DNA of 64,000 nt from Jiangella alkaliphila (GCF_900105925.1 NZ_LT629791.1:2081278-2145277), one strand, 5' to 3'. Counted from the first letter of the stretch, positions 51,043 through 60,927 are shown. Notes: generated from the sequence alone by a model not told the origin. Numbers and translations: made by a program.

Positions 51043-52442
51043 GTTTTTCGTGTAAGACAGGGCAAACCTTTACCTTGATGTGACTTTTCTAGGTGAGTCT
51101 TCCGGGGAATTCCACGACCAGGAAGTTTAGTGCTTTCTTCCATCCATGGGTTCCGGTGCCTGATGCTCCTCCTCGTTTCCGGCTGATGTTACGGATCCCG
51201 AGAAAGAGCAGCTTCATGGCGGCGTCATCGTCGGGGAAGTGGCCGCGGGTCTTGGTGATCTTCCGTAGCTGGTAGTTGATTGATTCGATCAGGTTCGTCG
51301 TGTAGACGATTCGGCGTAGCTCGGCCGGGTAATCCAGGAACGGGATGAACTCGTTCCACGCATTCTTCCACACCTCGATCGCGCCGGGATACTGCTGCCC
51401 GAAATTCTGCTCGAATTCTTTCAACGCGATCTCGGCCGCCGCGACGCCGGGAGCGGTGTAGATGTGACGCATCGCCGTGGCGACCTTTTTCCGGTCGCCG
51501 TAGGAGATGAACCGCATCGTATTGCGGATCACGTGCACCACACAGGTTTGCACGGTGACCTTGTCGAACACGCTGCGCGCGGCGTCAGGCAGCCCGGTCA
51601 GCCCGTCGCAGCACAGGATGAGGACGTCGCGCAGGCCCCGGTTGCGCAGCTGCGTGAGCACGTGCGCCCAGAACTTCGCGCCCTCCTCCGCGGCGATCCA
51701 GATCCCCAGCACGTCCTTCAACCCGTCGACGTCGACGCCCACGACCAGGTGTGCGGACTTCAGCGTGACCGAGCCGCGGTCGCGGACCCGGATCCGGATG
51801 GCGTCGACGTAGACGATCGGGTAGACCTCGTCGACCGGCCGGTTCTGCCACAGTGTGATCTCGTCCACGACCACGTCGGTGATCTTGGAGATCAGCGCCG
51901 GCGACGTGTTGATGTCGTAGATCTCCTTCAGGTGCGCCTCGATCTCCCGGGTCGATAGCCCGCGCGCATACAACGACAGAATGATGTCCTCGATCGCGCC
52001 GACACGCCGGGAGTGTTTCGGCACGATCTGCGGGGCGAATGTCGAATTCCGGTCTCGTGGCACGGTCACGTTCACCGGGCCGGCCGTCGTCGCGACCGTC
52101 TTGGCCGAACGCCCATTCCGGGAGTTCCCCGATCCGCGCCCAGCCGGATCACCGGGCTCATAACCGAGATGATCGGTCATCTCGGTCTCCAACGCCCGCT
52201 CCAGAACTCTCGACGTCAACCGATTCAACAACCCATGAACACCATCAACCGGTGTCCCGGACGACTCGGCATCCGCCAACAGATTATCAATCGCCTCATC
52301 CGACAACACCGCCGCCAACCGACGAGCTGCCTCATCCGAGGAATCGACAACCTTCTCCTGCTCCGACACAAAGAATCCTCTCGCGGCCACGACGCAAACA
52401 CGCCCGGACCAATCCTGGCCCACCCGGCCTTACACGAAAGAT
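51043..52442. mobile_element. IS256-family insertion sequence
   Basis: Terminal inverted repeats GTTTTTCGTGTAAGACAGGG (51043-51062) and, inverted, TCTTTCGTGTAAGGCCGGG at the right end (16 of 20 match) bracket a single transposase gene. A target-site duplication is not clear. It lies between the two halves of the IS481-like gene. Confidence 0.85.
51089..52369 (-). CDS. IS256-family transposase
   Basis: 426 aa from GTG 52369, with AGAGGATT 7 nt upstream; a longer GTG start at 52423 is less likely. Mutator/IS256 features: GLLNRLTSRVLERALETEMT, DHLGYEPGD, GNSRNGRSAKTV, YPIVYVDAIRIRVRD (first catalytic Asp), DVLILCCDGLTGLPDAA (second Asp) and YTTNLIESINYQLRKIT (Glu). Full length, no stop, so probably active. 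Confidence 0.95.
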   Translation of the reverse strand: MSEQEKVVDSSDEAARRLAAVLSDEAIDNLLADAESSGTPVDGVHGLLNRLTSRVLERALETEMTDHLGYEPGDPAGRGSGNSRNGRSAKTVATTAGPVNVTVPRDRNSTFAPQIVPKHSRRVGAIEDIILSLYARGLSTREIEAHLKEIYDINTSPALISKITDVVVDEITLWQNRPVDEVYPIVYVDAIRIRVRDRGSVTLKSAHLVVGVDVDGLKDVLGIWIAAEEGAKFWAHVLTQLRNRGLRDVLILCCDGLTGLPDAARSVFDKVTVQTCVVHVIRNTMRFISYGDRKKVATAMRHIYTAPGVAAAEIALKEFEQNFGQQYPGAIEVWKNAWNEFIPFLDYPAELRRIVYTTNLIESINYQLRKITKTRGHFPDDDAAMKLLFLGIRNISRKRGGASGTGTHGWKKALNFLVVEFPGRLT

Positions 52443-52448
52443 TCAACA

Positions 52449-52595
52449 CGCCCACCGCCTGATCCAGGCCGTCGGTCCCGCATCGGCCACGAGGGTGTGC
52501 ACCCACCGCCACGACACATTGAACCGGCGGTCCGCTTCTGCCTTGGTCAAGCCGTGCTCCAGGACGGACAGCGCGATGACCTTGATCTTCGACAT
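52449..52595 (-). pseudogene. IS481-family transposase fragment (N-terminus)
   Basis: Begins ATG at 52595: MSKIKVIALSVLEHGLTKAE, ADRRFNVSWRWVHTLVADAG, the first HTH of IS481-type transposases. It is interrupted by the IS256-family end. Matches the fragment at 50405 in strand and order. Confidence 0.55.
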
Positions 52596-52689
52596 GCCCG
52601 AACCGTCCGGCCCGCCAGGTCGGCGATGGCTGCGGCACGCAGGGCTATCAACGATGCCTCTGGCGCGCGACAACCAAACCTCGCCGAAA

Positions 52690-52985
52690 TGGCCGACGGC
52701 ACTCATGACCAGCGGGTCATGCTCGACGACGTGGCCGACGACACCATCGCTGTCCCGCGCGACTCCATGTACCAAGAGGGCAAGGGCACCTGGTACAACG
52801 GCACCCTCATCGTCAGCGACGGAGGCAAACTCGACGCCACCTTCGATTACGACAGTCGGCCCTTCGAGGGCATGGCGGGCGACCCGAGCAACGACGGCAG
52901 CGCTTCGCGCGAACACCTCCTTGAGGACCACCGCACACCCCCGCGATGTGGCGCACCTGCCTCAGTGGCATCCGGCACGTCAGGG
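52690..52985 (+). pseudogene. remnant of YezG/DUF600-like immunity gene
   Basis: GKGTWYNGTLIVSDGGKLDA, TFDYDSRPF resembles the WY...G...FDYD core of DUF600-type immunity proteins; LLEDHRT then needs a frame change near 52940 to read PRDVAHLPQWHP, the usual end of that family. No start codon or complete frame. A relic of a toxin-immunity locus. Confidence 0.5.
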
Positions 52986-53008
52986 TCTACCTGAACGCGG
53001 GTTCAGAT

Positions 53009-54202
53009 CTACCGTGCCAAACGGCCCAACCGTCCGGCGACCTCAGCCCATGGCACCTCTGGCGTGAGGTGACTCCATGACACTCGGATGGCGCCGGCAA
53101 TCTGAGCGTCGGGCAGATTCGCCGCTGCCAGCACATGGCTCGGATCGTAGCTCTGTGAGGTGCACGCCGACCCGTTGGAGATCGCGACGACGTCCTTGAG
53201 AGCGACGATCGCTGCCTCGGAGTCAACGCCGGGCACAGTGAAGTTCAGCGTGTGCGGCACCGCTCGCTCAAGGTCGCCGTTCATCACCACGCCAAGGGGC
53301 TCGAGGGCGCTCAGCGCCTCCTTCCGGATCGCCTCACATTGCCGCCGCCAATCCTCATGCTCGCGAATGGCGATGGACGATGCGAGCCCCAGCCCTGCGA
53401 TGAGGGCGACAGGAAGCGTGCCAGGTCGAAGCCCTCGCTCTTGGCCGCCCCCGAACATGATCGGGCTGAGTGGCGGTCGGCTGTACCGCCGCCGGCGGGT
53501 GACGAGCGCGCCGATGCCTTTCGGGGCGAAGATCTTGTGTCCTGATGCGCTTAGCAAGTCGATGCGAATGTTCCGTAAGGGCTCGAGGACCTTGCCGAAC
53601 GCCTGAGCGGCGTCGACGTGGAAGTAGGCATCGTGCTTAGCCAGCACCTGGGCGATCTCGTCAATCGGTTGGATGACGCCGGTCTCGTTGTTGACTGCCA
53701 TCGCTGATACGAGCAGCGTGTCTGGCCGGAGCGCGCGTCGGATCTCGTCCGGATCTATCCAGCCGCCTGGTGTAGGCGGAACCAGCGTCACGTCGAAGCC
53801 GCCGTGCGCGAGCTGCTCTAGAGGTTCGAGGACAGCCTTGTGCTCGATCTGCGTGGAGATGATGTGCTTCCTGCCGGTCTCGCGACCATGCGCCTCAAGA
53901 CCAAGTATCGAGATGTTGTTGCTCTCGGTCGCGCCGCTCGTAAAGATGATCTCGTCGGGCGCGGCAGCCACCGCAGCGGCGACTTCCTGCCGCGCTCGGT
54001 TCACCCGCTCCTTGGCTACTTGGCCGTAGCTATGGGTGCGACTGCCCGCATTGCCGAACTCGTGCTCCATGTACGTAAGAACTTCAGCCCGGATGCGCGG
54101 ATCGACGGGCGTTGTCGCGTTGGAGTCGAGATAAACCGGCTGGTCAGAGCGGACCGCAGCGTCTGAGGACCCGACCTTGTCGGTGGGCGCGCCTACCGTC
54201 AT
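53009..54202 (-). CDS. dndA: cysteine desulfurase for DNA phosphorothioation
   Basis: 397 aa. PLP enzyme of the IscS/NifS class: VYLDSNATTPVDPRIRAEVL, SGATESNNISILGLEAHGRE, FHVDAAQAFGKV, PLP-Lys K223 in SASGHKIFAPKG, RPGTLPVALIAGL, catalytic Cys C347 in NGSACTSQSYDPSHVLAA. It removes sulfur from cysteine and, in dnd systems, supplies it to DndC and builds its Fe-S cluster. Divergent from dndB, as in Streptomyces lividans. Confidence 0.93.
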   Translation of the reverse strand: MTVGAPTDKVGSSDAAVRSDQPVYLDSNATTPVDPRIRAEVLTYMEHEFGNAGSRTHSYGQVAKERVNRARQEVAAAVAAAPDEIIFTSGATESNNISILGLEAHGRETGRKHIISTQIEHKAVLEPLEQLAHGGFDVTLVPPTPGGWIDPDEIRRALRPDTLLVSAMAVNNETGVIQPIDEIAQVLAKHDAYFHVDAAQAFGKVLEPLRNIRIDLLSASGHKIFAPKGIGALVTRRRRYSRPPLSPIMFGGGQERGLRPGTLPVALIAGLGLASSIAIREHEDWRRQCEAIRKEALSALEPLGVVMNGDLERAVPHTLNFTVPGVDSEAAIVALKDVVAISNGSACTSQSYDPSHVLAAANLPDAQIAGAIRVSWSHLTPEVPWAEVAGRLGRLAR

Positions 54203-54227
54203 GTACGTGATCGTACACGTAGATTTG

Positions 54228-54280
54228 ACGAACGTTCGTTATGAGGGCGACGCTTGTACGGATCGATCGGTCCGTACAAG
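54228..54280. promoter_or_regulatory. palindromes in the dndA-dndB divergent region
   Basis: ACGAACGTTCGT (54228-54239) is a perfect palindrome. CTTGTACGGA (54253-54262) and TCCGTACAAG (54271-54280) form perfect 10-bp arms around 8 bp. They lie in the 120 bp between two divergent starts, where an operator for dnd expression is expected; the binding protein may be DndB or an unlinked regulator. Confidence 0.55.
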
Positions 54281-54322
54281 CTCCGCTCCCGTGCGGGGCC
54301 GATTCAGCGGTAAGGGTGGACG

Positions 54323-55474
54323 GTGGGACGGGACAAGATCAAAGATGCGCCTGTGGCGCGGCCTCCGGCACGGTCCGTACAGACCGGCTTCGAGTACGTC
54401 TTCCCATCGATCCGGGGCGTCCAGGCCGGGCGCGAGTACTACGTCACCATGTGCCCTCTGAGACTCATCCCGCGCCTCTTTGTTTTTGATGAGGAGGAGC
54501 TGCCGCTAGAGATGCGCGCCCAGCGCAGTCTCAACAAGGCGCGCGTGCCCGAGATCGCCCGGTACGTGCTCGACAACGTCGACAGCTACGTCTTCTCCGC
54601 GCTGACAGCGTCTGTGGACGCGGACGTGACCTTTACGCCGATCGAGATGGGCGGGCCAAACGAGCGAGTAGGCACGCTCACCATCCCCATGTCAGCCAAG
54701 TTTGTGATCAACGACGGACAGCATCGTCGGGCCGGCATCCAGCAGGCGCTGTCGGAGAACCCCGAGCTCGGCGACGAGAGCATCGCCATCGTCATGTTTC
54801 TCGACGTCGGCCTCGAACGTTGCCAGCAGATGTTCGCGGACCTGAACCGATACGCGATCCGGCCGGCCAAGTCCATCGGTGTCCTCTACGACTACCGCGA
54901 CGATATGTCGGCCGTCACCAGGCTCGTGGTGTCGCGCTCGCCGCTCCTACGCGACCTGACCGAGATGGAAACGAGCAACCTTGCGCAGCGCTCGCGCAAG
55001 CTATTCACCCTGTCGGCTCTGTATAACGCGACCAAGACCTTACTCGACGGCCTCAATGACCAATCGCTGGAACGACAGGTCGACCTTGCTGCCGCGTACT
55101 GGCAACTCGTCGCGGAGCAGTTTCCAGAGTGGGAACAGGTTTACAACCGCGAGACGACGGCGGGCGACATCCGCAGCGACTTCATCCACACCTACGGTCT
55201 GGTGCTCCAGGCTCTGGGCAGGGTTGGGCGCAGCCTGATTGCGGAGTCGAAGAGCCAAGGGAAGTGGGCCGCGAAGCTGCGCCTGCTGAAACAGATCGAC
55301 TGGCATCGGTCGAACGATGCGCTGTGGGAGGGGAGGGCGATGACGGGCGGCCGGGTGTCGAAGTCCTCATCCCATGTCCTACTCACTACCGCCGCCATCC
55401 GCACCGCGCTCAACTTGCCGTTGCCGCCCGATGAGCAACGGGCCGAAGACGCATTTACTGGGGGAAACAAATGA
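54323..55474 (+). CDS. dndB: DNA phosphorothioation regulator DndB
   Basis: 383 aa, GTG start. The DGQHR-domain hallmark DGQHRRAGI is at 131-139, preceded by RVPEIARYVLDNVDSYVFSA and followed by IVMFLDVGLERCQQMFADLN and YAIRPAKSIGVLYD. DndB is known to bind DNA, use ATP, and hold down the dnd genes and modification frequency. It overlaps dndC by 4 nt (ATGA). Confidence 0.93.
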   Translation: MGRDKIKDAPVARPPARSVQTGFEYVFPSIRGVQAGREYYVTMCPLRLIPRLFVFDEEELPLEMRAQRSLNKARVPEIARYVLDNVDSYVFSALTASVDADVTFTPIEMGGPNERVGTLTIPMSAKFVINDGQHRRAGIQQALSENPELGDESIAIVMFLDVGLERCQQMFADLNRYAIRPAKSIGVLYDYRDDMSAVTRLVVSRSPLLRDLTEMETSNLAQRSRKLFTLSALYNATKTLLDGLNDQSLERQVDLAAAYWQLVAEQFPEWEQVYNRETTAGDIRSDFIHTYGLVLQALGRVGRSLIAESKSQGKWAAKLRLLKQIDWHRSNDALWEGRAMTGGRVSKSSSHVLLTTAAIRTALNLPLPPDEQRAEDAFTGGNK

Positions 55475-57006
55475 CGCGCAATCTTCCGATCCGACCGGTG
55501 ACGCGGTCCGCCTTTGATGAGCAGGGCTTCGCCGGCACCATCGAAGCGCTCGTCGCTCAGACCCAACGGCTCTACCTCGCTGACCAAGTCCCGTGGGTAG
55601 TCGGTTACTCGGGCGGCAAGGACTCGACCGCGGTACTGCAGCTGGTCTGGATGGCACTGGCCGGACTGGCACCGGAGGAGCGGATCAAACCCGTTCATGT
55701 CATCAGCACCGACACACTGGTCGAGAACCCGGTGGTAGCGGCTTGGGTCGCACACTCCCTTGAGGTGCTCCAGGGGGCGGCGGAACGCGAAGGCCTGCCG
55801 ATCCGGCCACACCGCCTTACGCCGGCGGTTGCCGACACTTTCTGGGTCAATCTCATCGGTCGCGGCTACCCGGCGCCTCGGCCGAAATTCCGCTGGTGCA
55901 CCGAGCGCCTGAAGATCAAGCCATCTAACGCCTTCATCCGTGACATGGTCCGCGCCCACGGCGAAGCCATCCTCGTGCTCGGCACCCGGAAGGCTGAGAG
56001 TTCGGGACGATCCCATCGCATGACTGCATTGGAGGCTCGCCGTGTCAGGGACCTACTCAGCCCGAACGGCTCGCTGCCGAACTGCCTGGTCTACTCCCCA
56101 GTTGAGAACTGGTCGAACGACGACGTCTGGACGTTCTTGATGCAGCGCCCCAACCCGTGGGGGTACTCCAACAAGGAGCTGCTCACGATGTACCAGGGTG
56201 CCTCTCCTGACGGTGAATGCCCCTTGGTCGTCGACGCCAGCACACCGAGCTGCGGCGACAGCCGCTTCGGCTGCTGGACCTGTACGCTCGTTGAGCAGGA
56301 CAAGTCCATGGCTGCCATGATCCAGAACGACGACGAGAAAGAGTGGATGCTGCCGCTGCTGGAGCTGCGCAACGAGCTTGATGTCGCCGACGACCGGCAC
56401 CTGCGCGACTTCCGTCGCATGAACGGCTCGGTCCAGCTCTTCAACGGCAAGTCCATTCCCGGCCCCTACACCCAGGAGTCACGTGAGCGCTGGCTGCGGC
56501 GGTTGCTGGAGGCGCAGGCATGGATTCGCCGGAATGGCCCGGACTATGTGCGTTCCCTCCACCTGGTCACGGTCGCCGAGCTCGAGGAAATTCGCCGGCT
56601 CTGGGTGGTGGAGAAGCACGAGTTCGAAGACAACCTTCCCAGCCTCTACGAGGCGGCCATCGGCGAACCGTATCCCGGCCGCCCGCTCGACGAGCACATG
56701 CCGCTGGGACCGGAAACGGTCGACGTGCTGCGTGAGGTGATCGGTGATGATCGGTTGCACTTCGAGATGGTGCGCGAGCTCTTGGACGTCGAGCAGCGTC
56801 ACCGAACCCAGGCCCGTAGGGCTGGCCTCTTTGAATCGCTGGAGAAGGCGATGCGGCGAGGCTTCTTCGAGGATGAGGCCGACGCCACCGCACGCGCAGA
56901 GCAGCGCAAGGCTGCAATGGAACGCACCCCAGCGGAGGACGAACCAGACCCCATCGATCTCGCAGACGGCTACGTCAGGCGAGTTGATGCAGGAGCCAAC
57001 ACGTGA
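55471..57006 (+). CDS. dndC: sulfurtransferase DndC (PP-loop, Fe-S)
   Basis: 511 aa. PP-loop VVGYSGGKDSTAVLQ (47-52) for ATP pyrophosphatase activity, as in PAPS reductases. Candidate [4Fe-4S] ligands are C143 (RWCTERLKIKP), C261, C268 and C271 (SCGDSRFGCWTCTLV). It activates the DNA or sulfur for incorporation. Overlaps dndD by 4 nt (GTGA). Confidence 0.95.
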   Translation: MTRNLPIRPVTRSAFDEQGFAGTIEALVAQTQRLYLADQVPWVVGYSGGKDSTAVLQLVWMALAGLAPEERIKPVHVISTDTLVENPVVAAWVAHSLEVLQGAAEREGLPIRPHRLTPAVADTFWVNLIGRGYPAPRPKFRWCTERLKIKPSNAFIRDMVRAHGEAILVLGTRKAESSGRSHRMTALEARRVRDLLSPNGSLPNCLVYSPVENWSNDDVWTFLMQRPNPWGYSNKELLTMYQGASPDGECPLVVDASTPSCGDSRFGCWTCTLVEQDKSMAAMIQNDDEKEWMLPLLELRNELDVADDRHLRDFRRMNGSVQLFNGKSIPGPYTQESRERWLRRLLEAQAWIRRNGPDYVRSLHLVTVAELEEIRRLWVVEKHEFEDNLPSLYEAAIGEPYPGRPLDEHMPLGPETVDVLREVIGDDRLHFEMVRELLDVEQRHRTQARRAGLFESLEKAMRRGFFEDEADATARAEQRKAAMERTPAEDEPDPIDLADGYVRRVDAGANT

Positions 57007-58976
57007 TTCTTGACAAGCTCGTACTCAACAACGTCGGCACGTTCGCGGGTCGTCATGAGTTGGTGTTGACACCAGACTCGACGCGAGGACCGATCGTGCT
57101 CATCGGCGGCCTCAACGGCGCGGGCAAGACCACCGTCCTCGAGACCATCCACCTTGCCCTTTACGGCTCACTGGCCCGATCGTCCACTCGTCGATCAGGT
57201 GGTTACGAATGGTACCTTAGAAGTCTTATCCACAATGGCGTACCCCGCAACGAGGGCGCCATGGTTGAGCTCACGTTCCACACACATCAGCATGGGGACG
57301 TGCATGAATACCGGGTTCGCCGCAGCTGGCGCAGCGCTGGCAGCTCCACCCGCGAGGATCTGCAAGTTTGGCTCGACGGACAGCCCGACGACGCCCTGAC
57401 TTCCACCTGGGGTCAATACGTCGAGACCTTCCTGCCACGTGGCATCGCCGGTCTGTTCTTCTTCGACGGTGAGCAAATCGAGGCGCTCGCGGACATGGAT
57501 CGGTCACAGCAAGTGCTTAGCTCTGCGCTGGCCGCCTTGCTCGGGCTTGACCTCATCGATCGCTTGGCGACCGACCTGTCCGTTCTTCGCCGACGGCACC
57601 GTGGCAGGCAGGTGCCCGAAGAGCTCCGAAAAGCCATCGAGGACCGTCAGCGCGTGGCTACGTCGGCTCGTCAGGCAGAGGAAAGCGCCGCCGGGGGCGT
57701 GGCGGCCACGCGGGTTGAGGACGAACGGGCCAGCAAGCGGCTGTTCGAGGTGAGGGAGCGCTATCGCTCCGCTGGCGGTGATCTTCTAGATCAACGAGAG
57801 GCCGCAGAGACTAAGGTCAACCTGCTTCGTGGCCAGCTGACGGAACTCGAGGACGAGCTACGTGAGGAGGCTGCGGGTATCGCGCCTCTCCTGCAGGCTC
57901 AGACTCTGCTGGCCGGGCTGGTGACCCAGGCAGGCCGTGAGACGAAGGCGCAGCAGGCGCGCTTGCTCGCAGATGTCGTCGCTAAGCGCGATCAAGCCTT
58001 GCTGGATGTACTGAAGTCGACGCTCGCGAACGCCAGAACGGTAGAGGCCGTCGAGCAGTTCCTGACCCGGGACCGAATGGACTGGCAATCATCCACTGAA
58101 GCTCCGTCCATTGTCGCTGTTCGCGACAACGCGCACGTTGAGTTCCTACACAGTTCAGCTTTACCGACTGCCCAGCGTCGATTGGCCAGTGTGCTTGAGC
58201 GGCGTCAGGCTCTGCACAGCGCTCTCGATCAAGCAGAGCGCCTCCTGATCGCCATCCCAGATCCCGAGTCCTTGGCGACACTCCGGGCGGAGCTTGACGC
58301 AGCCGCCACGCGCACCAACCATACGCGCGCCGCGCTTGCGCAAGCTGAAGAACGCCTCGCCGCGCTGCGCCACGAACGCGCGAAAGCCGACACCGCCTAC
58401 GAGGCGGCCATGGACAAGGCGGCAGACGCCAACCTGGCGGCGGATGACGATCGGCGCCTCGTCGAGCACGTGGATCGTGTCCAACGAACGCTTGATGCAC
58501 TGCGTGCCGCGGCGGCACGACGCCATGTTGATCGGATCTCGGACCTCATCCACGAGGCCCTCACGCGGCTCCTTCGCAAGGACCGGCTTATCACCGCTGT
58601 CAAGATTGATGCGACAACACAGACCGTTGAGCTCACTGGACGTAACGGACAGGCGCTCCAAGCGCAGCTGTTGTCGGCCGGTGAACGGCAGCTGCTCGCG
58701 GTCGCGCTGCTGTGGGGCCTCGCCAGGGCTGCGGCGCGGCCGCTGCCCGTGATCATCGATACCCCGCTGGGCCGTCTGGACGGCTCGCATCGGGAGCATC
58801 TCCTGGACCGGTACTTCCCCCACGCCAGCCACCAGGTCATCCTGCTCTCGACCGACACCGAGATCGACGAGGAAGCCTACAAACGGATTCGCCCGCACGT
58901 CGGCCGCTCGTACCGCCTCGACTTCGATCGCGCCGCGAACTCGACATCCGTTAGCGCCGGCTACTTCTGGGAGTAA
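57003..58976 (+). CDS. dndD: SMC/RecF-like ATPase DndD
   Basis: 657 aa. Walker A IGGLNGAGKTTVLE (36-44), FFFDGEQIEALAD (~residue 155), long coiled coils (~200-500), ABC signature LLSAGERQLLAVAL (~556), Walker B VIIDTPLGRLDGSHRE (~583). DndD is thought to open or shape DNA for DndC/E. The DNA-sulfur-modification DndD family match is strong. Confidence 0.95.
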   Translation: MILDKLVLNNVGTFAGRHELVLTPDSTRGPIVLIGGLNGAGKTTVLETIHLALYGSLARSSTRRSGGYEWYLRSLIHNGVPRNEGAMVELTFHTHQHGDVHEYRVRRSWRSAGSSTREDLQVWLDGQPDDALTSTWGQYVETFLPRGIAGLFFFDGEQIEALADMDRSQQVLSSALAALLGLDLIDRLATDLSVLRRRHRGRQVPEELRKAIEDRQRVATSARQAEESAAGGVAATRVEDERASKRLFEVRERYRSAGGDLLDQREAAETKVNLLRGQLTELEDELREEAAGIAPLLQAQTLLAGLVTQAGRETKAQQARLLADVVAKRDQALLDVLKSTLANARTVEAVEQFLTRDRMDWQSSTEAPSIVAVRDNAHVEFLHSSALPTAQRRLASVLERRQALHSALDQAERLLIAIPDPESLATLRAELDAAATRTNHTRAALAQAEERLAALRHERAKADTAYEAAMDKAADANLAADDDRRLVEHVDRVQRTLDALRAAAARRHVDRISDLIHEALTRLLRKDRLITAVKIDATTQTVELTGRNGQALQAQLLSAGERQLLAVALLWGLARAAARPLPVIIDTPLGRLDGSHREHLLDRYFPHASHQVILLSTDTEIDEEAYKRIRPHVGRSYRLDFDRAANSTSVSAGYFWE

Positions 58977-58980
58977 CGAC

Positions 58981-59373
58981 ATGCCCGTCGAACACATCAG
59001 TCTGTCCCAGACTGCACGCGACCAGTTAGTCACCCTAAAGCGCCGGACGGGCGTCGCCCATTGGAACGTGTTGTGCCGTTGGGCGTTCTGCCGGTCCCTG
59101 GCAGAACCGGCGCCCCCGCCCGCAGCCAAGCTCGTGCTCGACAGCAATGTTGAGATGACCTGGCGTGTCTTTGCCGGACCGCTCGATGAGGAGCTCTGGG
59201 CGTTGCTGCGCTATCGCTGCCACCAGGATGGGTTGCCGCTCGACGACGAAACCCTTGCCCAACAGTTTCGCCTTCACCTCCACCGCGGTATCGGATACGT
59301 CGTCGGTGACCCTCGCGTGTCCGACATCAGTGGCCTCGCCAGCCTTGCGCTCGACGAGCCACCTGCAATCTGA
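58981..59373 (+). CDS. dndE: DNA-binding protein DndE
   Basis: 130 aa, starting 4 nt after dndD. HISLSQTARDQLVTLKRRTG, VAHWNVLCRWAFCRSL is the conserved DndE start; basic residues there bind nicked DNA in known tetrameric DndE. Slightly longer than the usual ~110-125 aa. Confidence 0.92.
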   Translation: MPVEHISLSQTARDQLVTLKRRTGVAHWNVLCRWAFCRSLAEPAPPPAAKLVLDSNVEMTWRVFAGPLDEELWALLRYRCHQDGLPLDDETLAQQFRLHLHRGIGYVVGDPRVSDISGLASLALDEPPAI

Positions 59374-59375
59374 CG

Positions 59376-60827
59376 ATGGAAGTCGCCCGGCATCGCACCG
59401 CTATGACGCGGTCCGACCTGTCTCGCCCGATCTCGACGGCACTCGTGGACGGGCTACTGGACCCGGCGCAAAGCATCTTCGATTACGGCTGCGGGCGGGG
59501 AGACGATGTCCGCAGCCTTCGCGATCTGGGCTATGCGGCTGACGGCTGGGATCCGAATCACAACCCGGAGGTGACGCGCACTCCAGCAGAAGTCGTTAAC
59601 CTCGGCTACGTCGTCAACGTCATAGAACACCCTACCGAGCGAGCCGACACACTACGGTCCGCGTGGAAGCTCGCGCGACGGCTTCTGATCGTCTCAGCCC
59701 GGCTGACATGGGAGGCGCGAGACCTCATTGGCGTTCCGCATGCCGACGGCATGATCACTCGGGCGGGTACCTTTCAGCGGTTCTACGACCAGAACGAGCT
59801 GGCCATCTGGATCGAGGACACCATCGGCGTGAGGCCCCTTGCCGCGGCGCCCGGCATCTTCTACGTGTTCCGTGACCCCGTCGATGCTCAGCAGTTCCTG
59901 GCGACCCGCGTCTACACATACCGCCCACGGGTGCACGTCGACCCCCATCAGACATACGAAGCTCATCGGGAGCTTCTCGCCCCGCTGTTTGCCTTCGTCA
60001 CCGAGCATGCGCGACCGCCCCGACCCGGCGAGCTGGGGGACTCCACTGAGGACACCGTCAGGCAGGTCTTCGGCAGCCTGAGCCGCGGACATCGCCTCAT
60101 ACGACAGGTGACCGATGACGCTCACTGGGATCGGGTGTCGGTCCAGCGGCGCGCGGAGCTGCTGATCTACGTCGCTCTGTCGAGATTTGGGGGACGCCCA
60201 CGGCTCGGCGAGCTGCCGACCCCGCTCGCGCGCGACATCCGCGCGCTCTTCGGCACGTACAGGAAAGCCTGCACCCAGGCAGACCGCCTACTGCTCGCCT
60301 GTGGCGACCCGGCCATCGTGCTCGTCACCGCCCGGAGCTCCAAGATCGGCAAGCAGACCCCGAGTGCGCTCTATGTTCATCGGTCGGCGTTGGCTGAGCT
60401 GCCGCCAGTCCTCCAGGTCTATGAGGGCTGCGCCCGCGCCCTAGCCGGCACCGTCGTGCAGGCGAACATGATCAAGCTATCTGTCGCCCAGCCGCAGGTC
60501 TCGTATCTCTCCTATCCAAGCTTCGACCACGACGCGCACCCGACGTTGGACACTGCGATCACGGTCAACCTCCGGCGCCTCACTGTCGAGCATCGAGGCT
60601 ACGGGCGTTCCGCGAACCCGCCCCTCCTACATCGCAAGGAAGAGTTCCTGGGCCTAGACCACCCGCGCCGCGCGCTCTACGAACGGCTCACTCGGGCCGA
60701 GCAACGTGCGGGTCTCTATCGAGCGCCCGAACGGATCGGGACCCTTGTTGGATGGTTGACCACTCTGGAGGAGTCTGGGTACGAGGTCCGAGGTCACCGC
60801 CTCCAGCGGATGGCTGGGTCGCTGTAG
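59376..60827 (+). CDS. DNA phosphorothioation-associated putative methyltransferase
   Basis: 483 aa, 2 nt after dndE. The SAM-binding motif SIFDYGCGRGDDVRSL (34-47) begins a Rossmann-type methyltransferase domain. The C-terminal ~300 residues (LFAFVTEHARPPRPGELGDS, RAELLIYVALSRFGGRPRLG) are typical of a family found only beside dnd genes. It may methylate DNA, or protect or modulate the sulfur-modified site; its role is unproven. Confidence 0.88.
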   Translation: MEVARHRTAMTRSDLSRPISTALVDGLLDPAQSIFDYGCGRGDDVRSLRDLGYAADGWDPNHNPEVTRTPAEVVNLGYVVNVIEHPTERADTLRSAWKLARRLLIVSARLTWEARDLIGVPHADGMITRAGTFQRFYDQNELAIWIEDTIGVRPLAAAPGIFYVFRDPVDAQQFLATRVYTYRPRVHVDPHQTYEAHRELLAPLFAFVTEHARPPRPGELGDSTEDTVRQVFGSLSRGHRLIRQVTDDAHWDRVSVQRRAELLIYVALSRFGGRPRLGELPTPLARDIRALFGTYRKACTQADRLLLACGDPAIVLVTARSSKIGKQTPSALYVHRSALAELPPVLQVYEGCARALAGTVVQANMIKLSVAQPQVSYLSYPSFDHDAHPTLDTAITVNLRRLTVEHRGYGRSANPPLLHRKEEFLGLDHPRRALYERLTRAEQRAGLYRAPERIGTLVGWLTTLEESGYEVRGHRLQRMAGSL

Positions 60828-60927
60828 GAGCTCATTCCGGCGGCGATGGCTATCGATTCCCTACGACAGCCCCCTCCAATGTGCCGAGGTCGCTTCGCCC
60901 GGCCTACTCCAAACCCACCGCACGCTA

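Noticed and set aside
54228-54239. SOS box before dndB
   Set aside because: ACGAACGTTCGT lacks the 4-base spacer of the LexA site, so it was treated as a generic palindrome.
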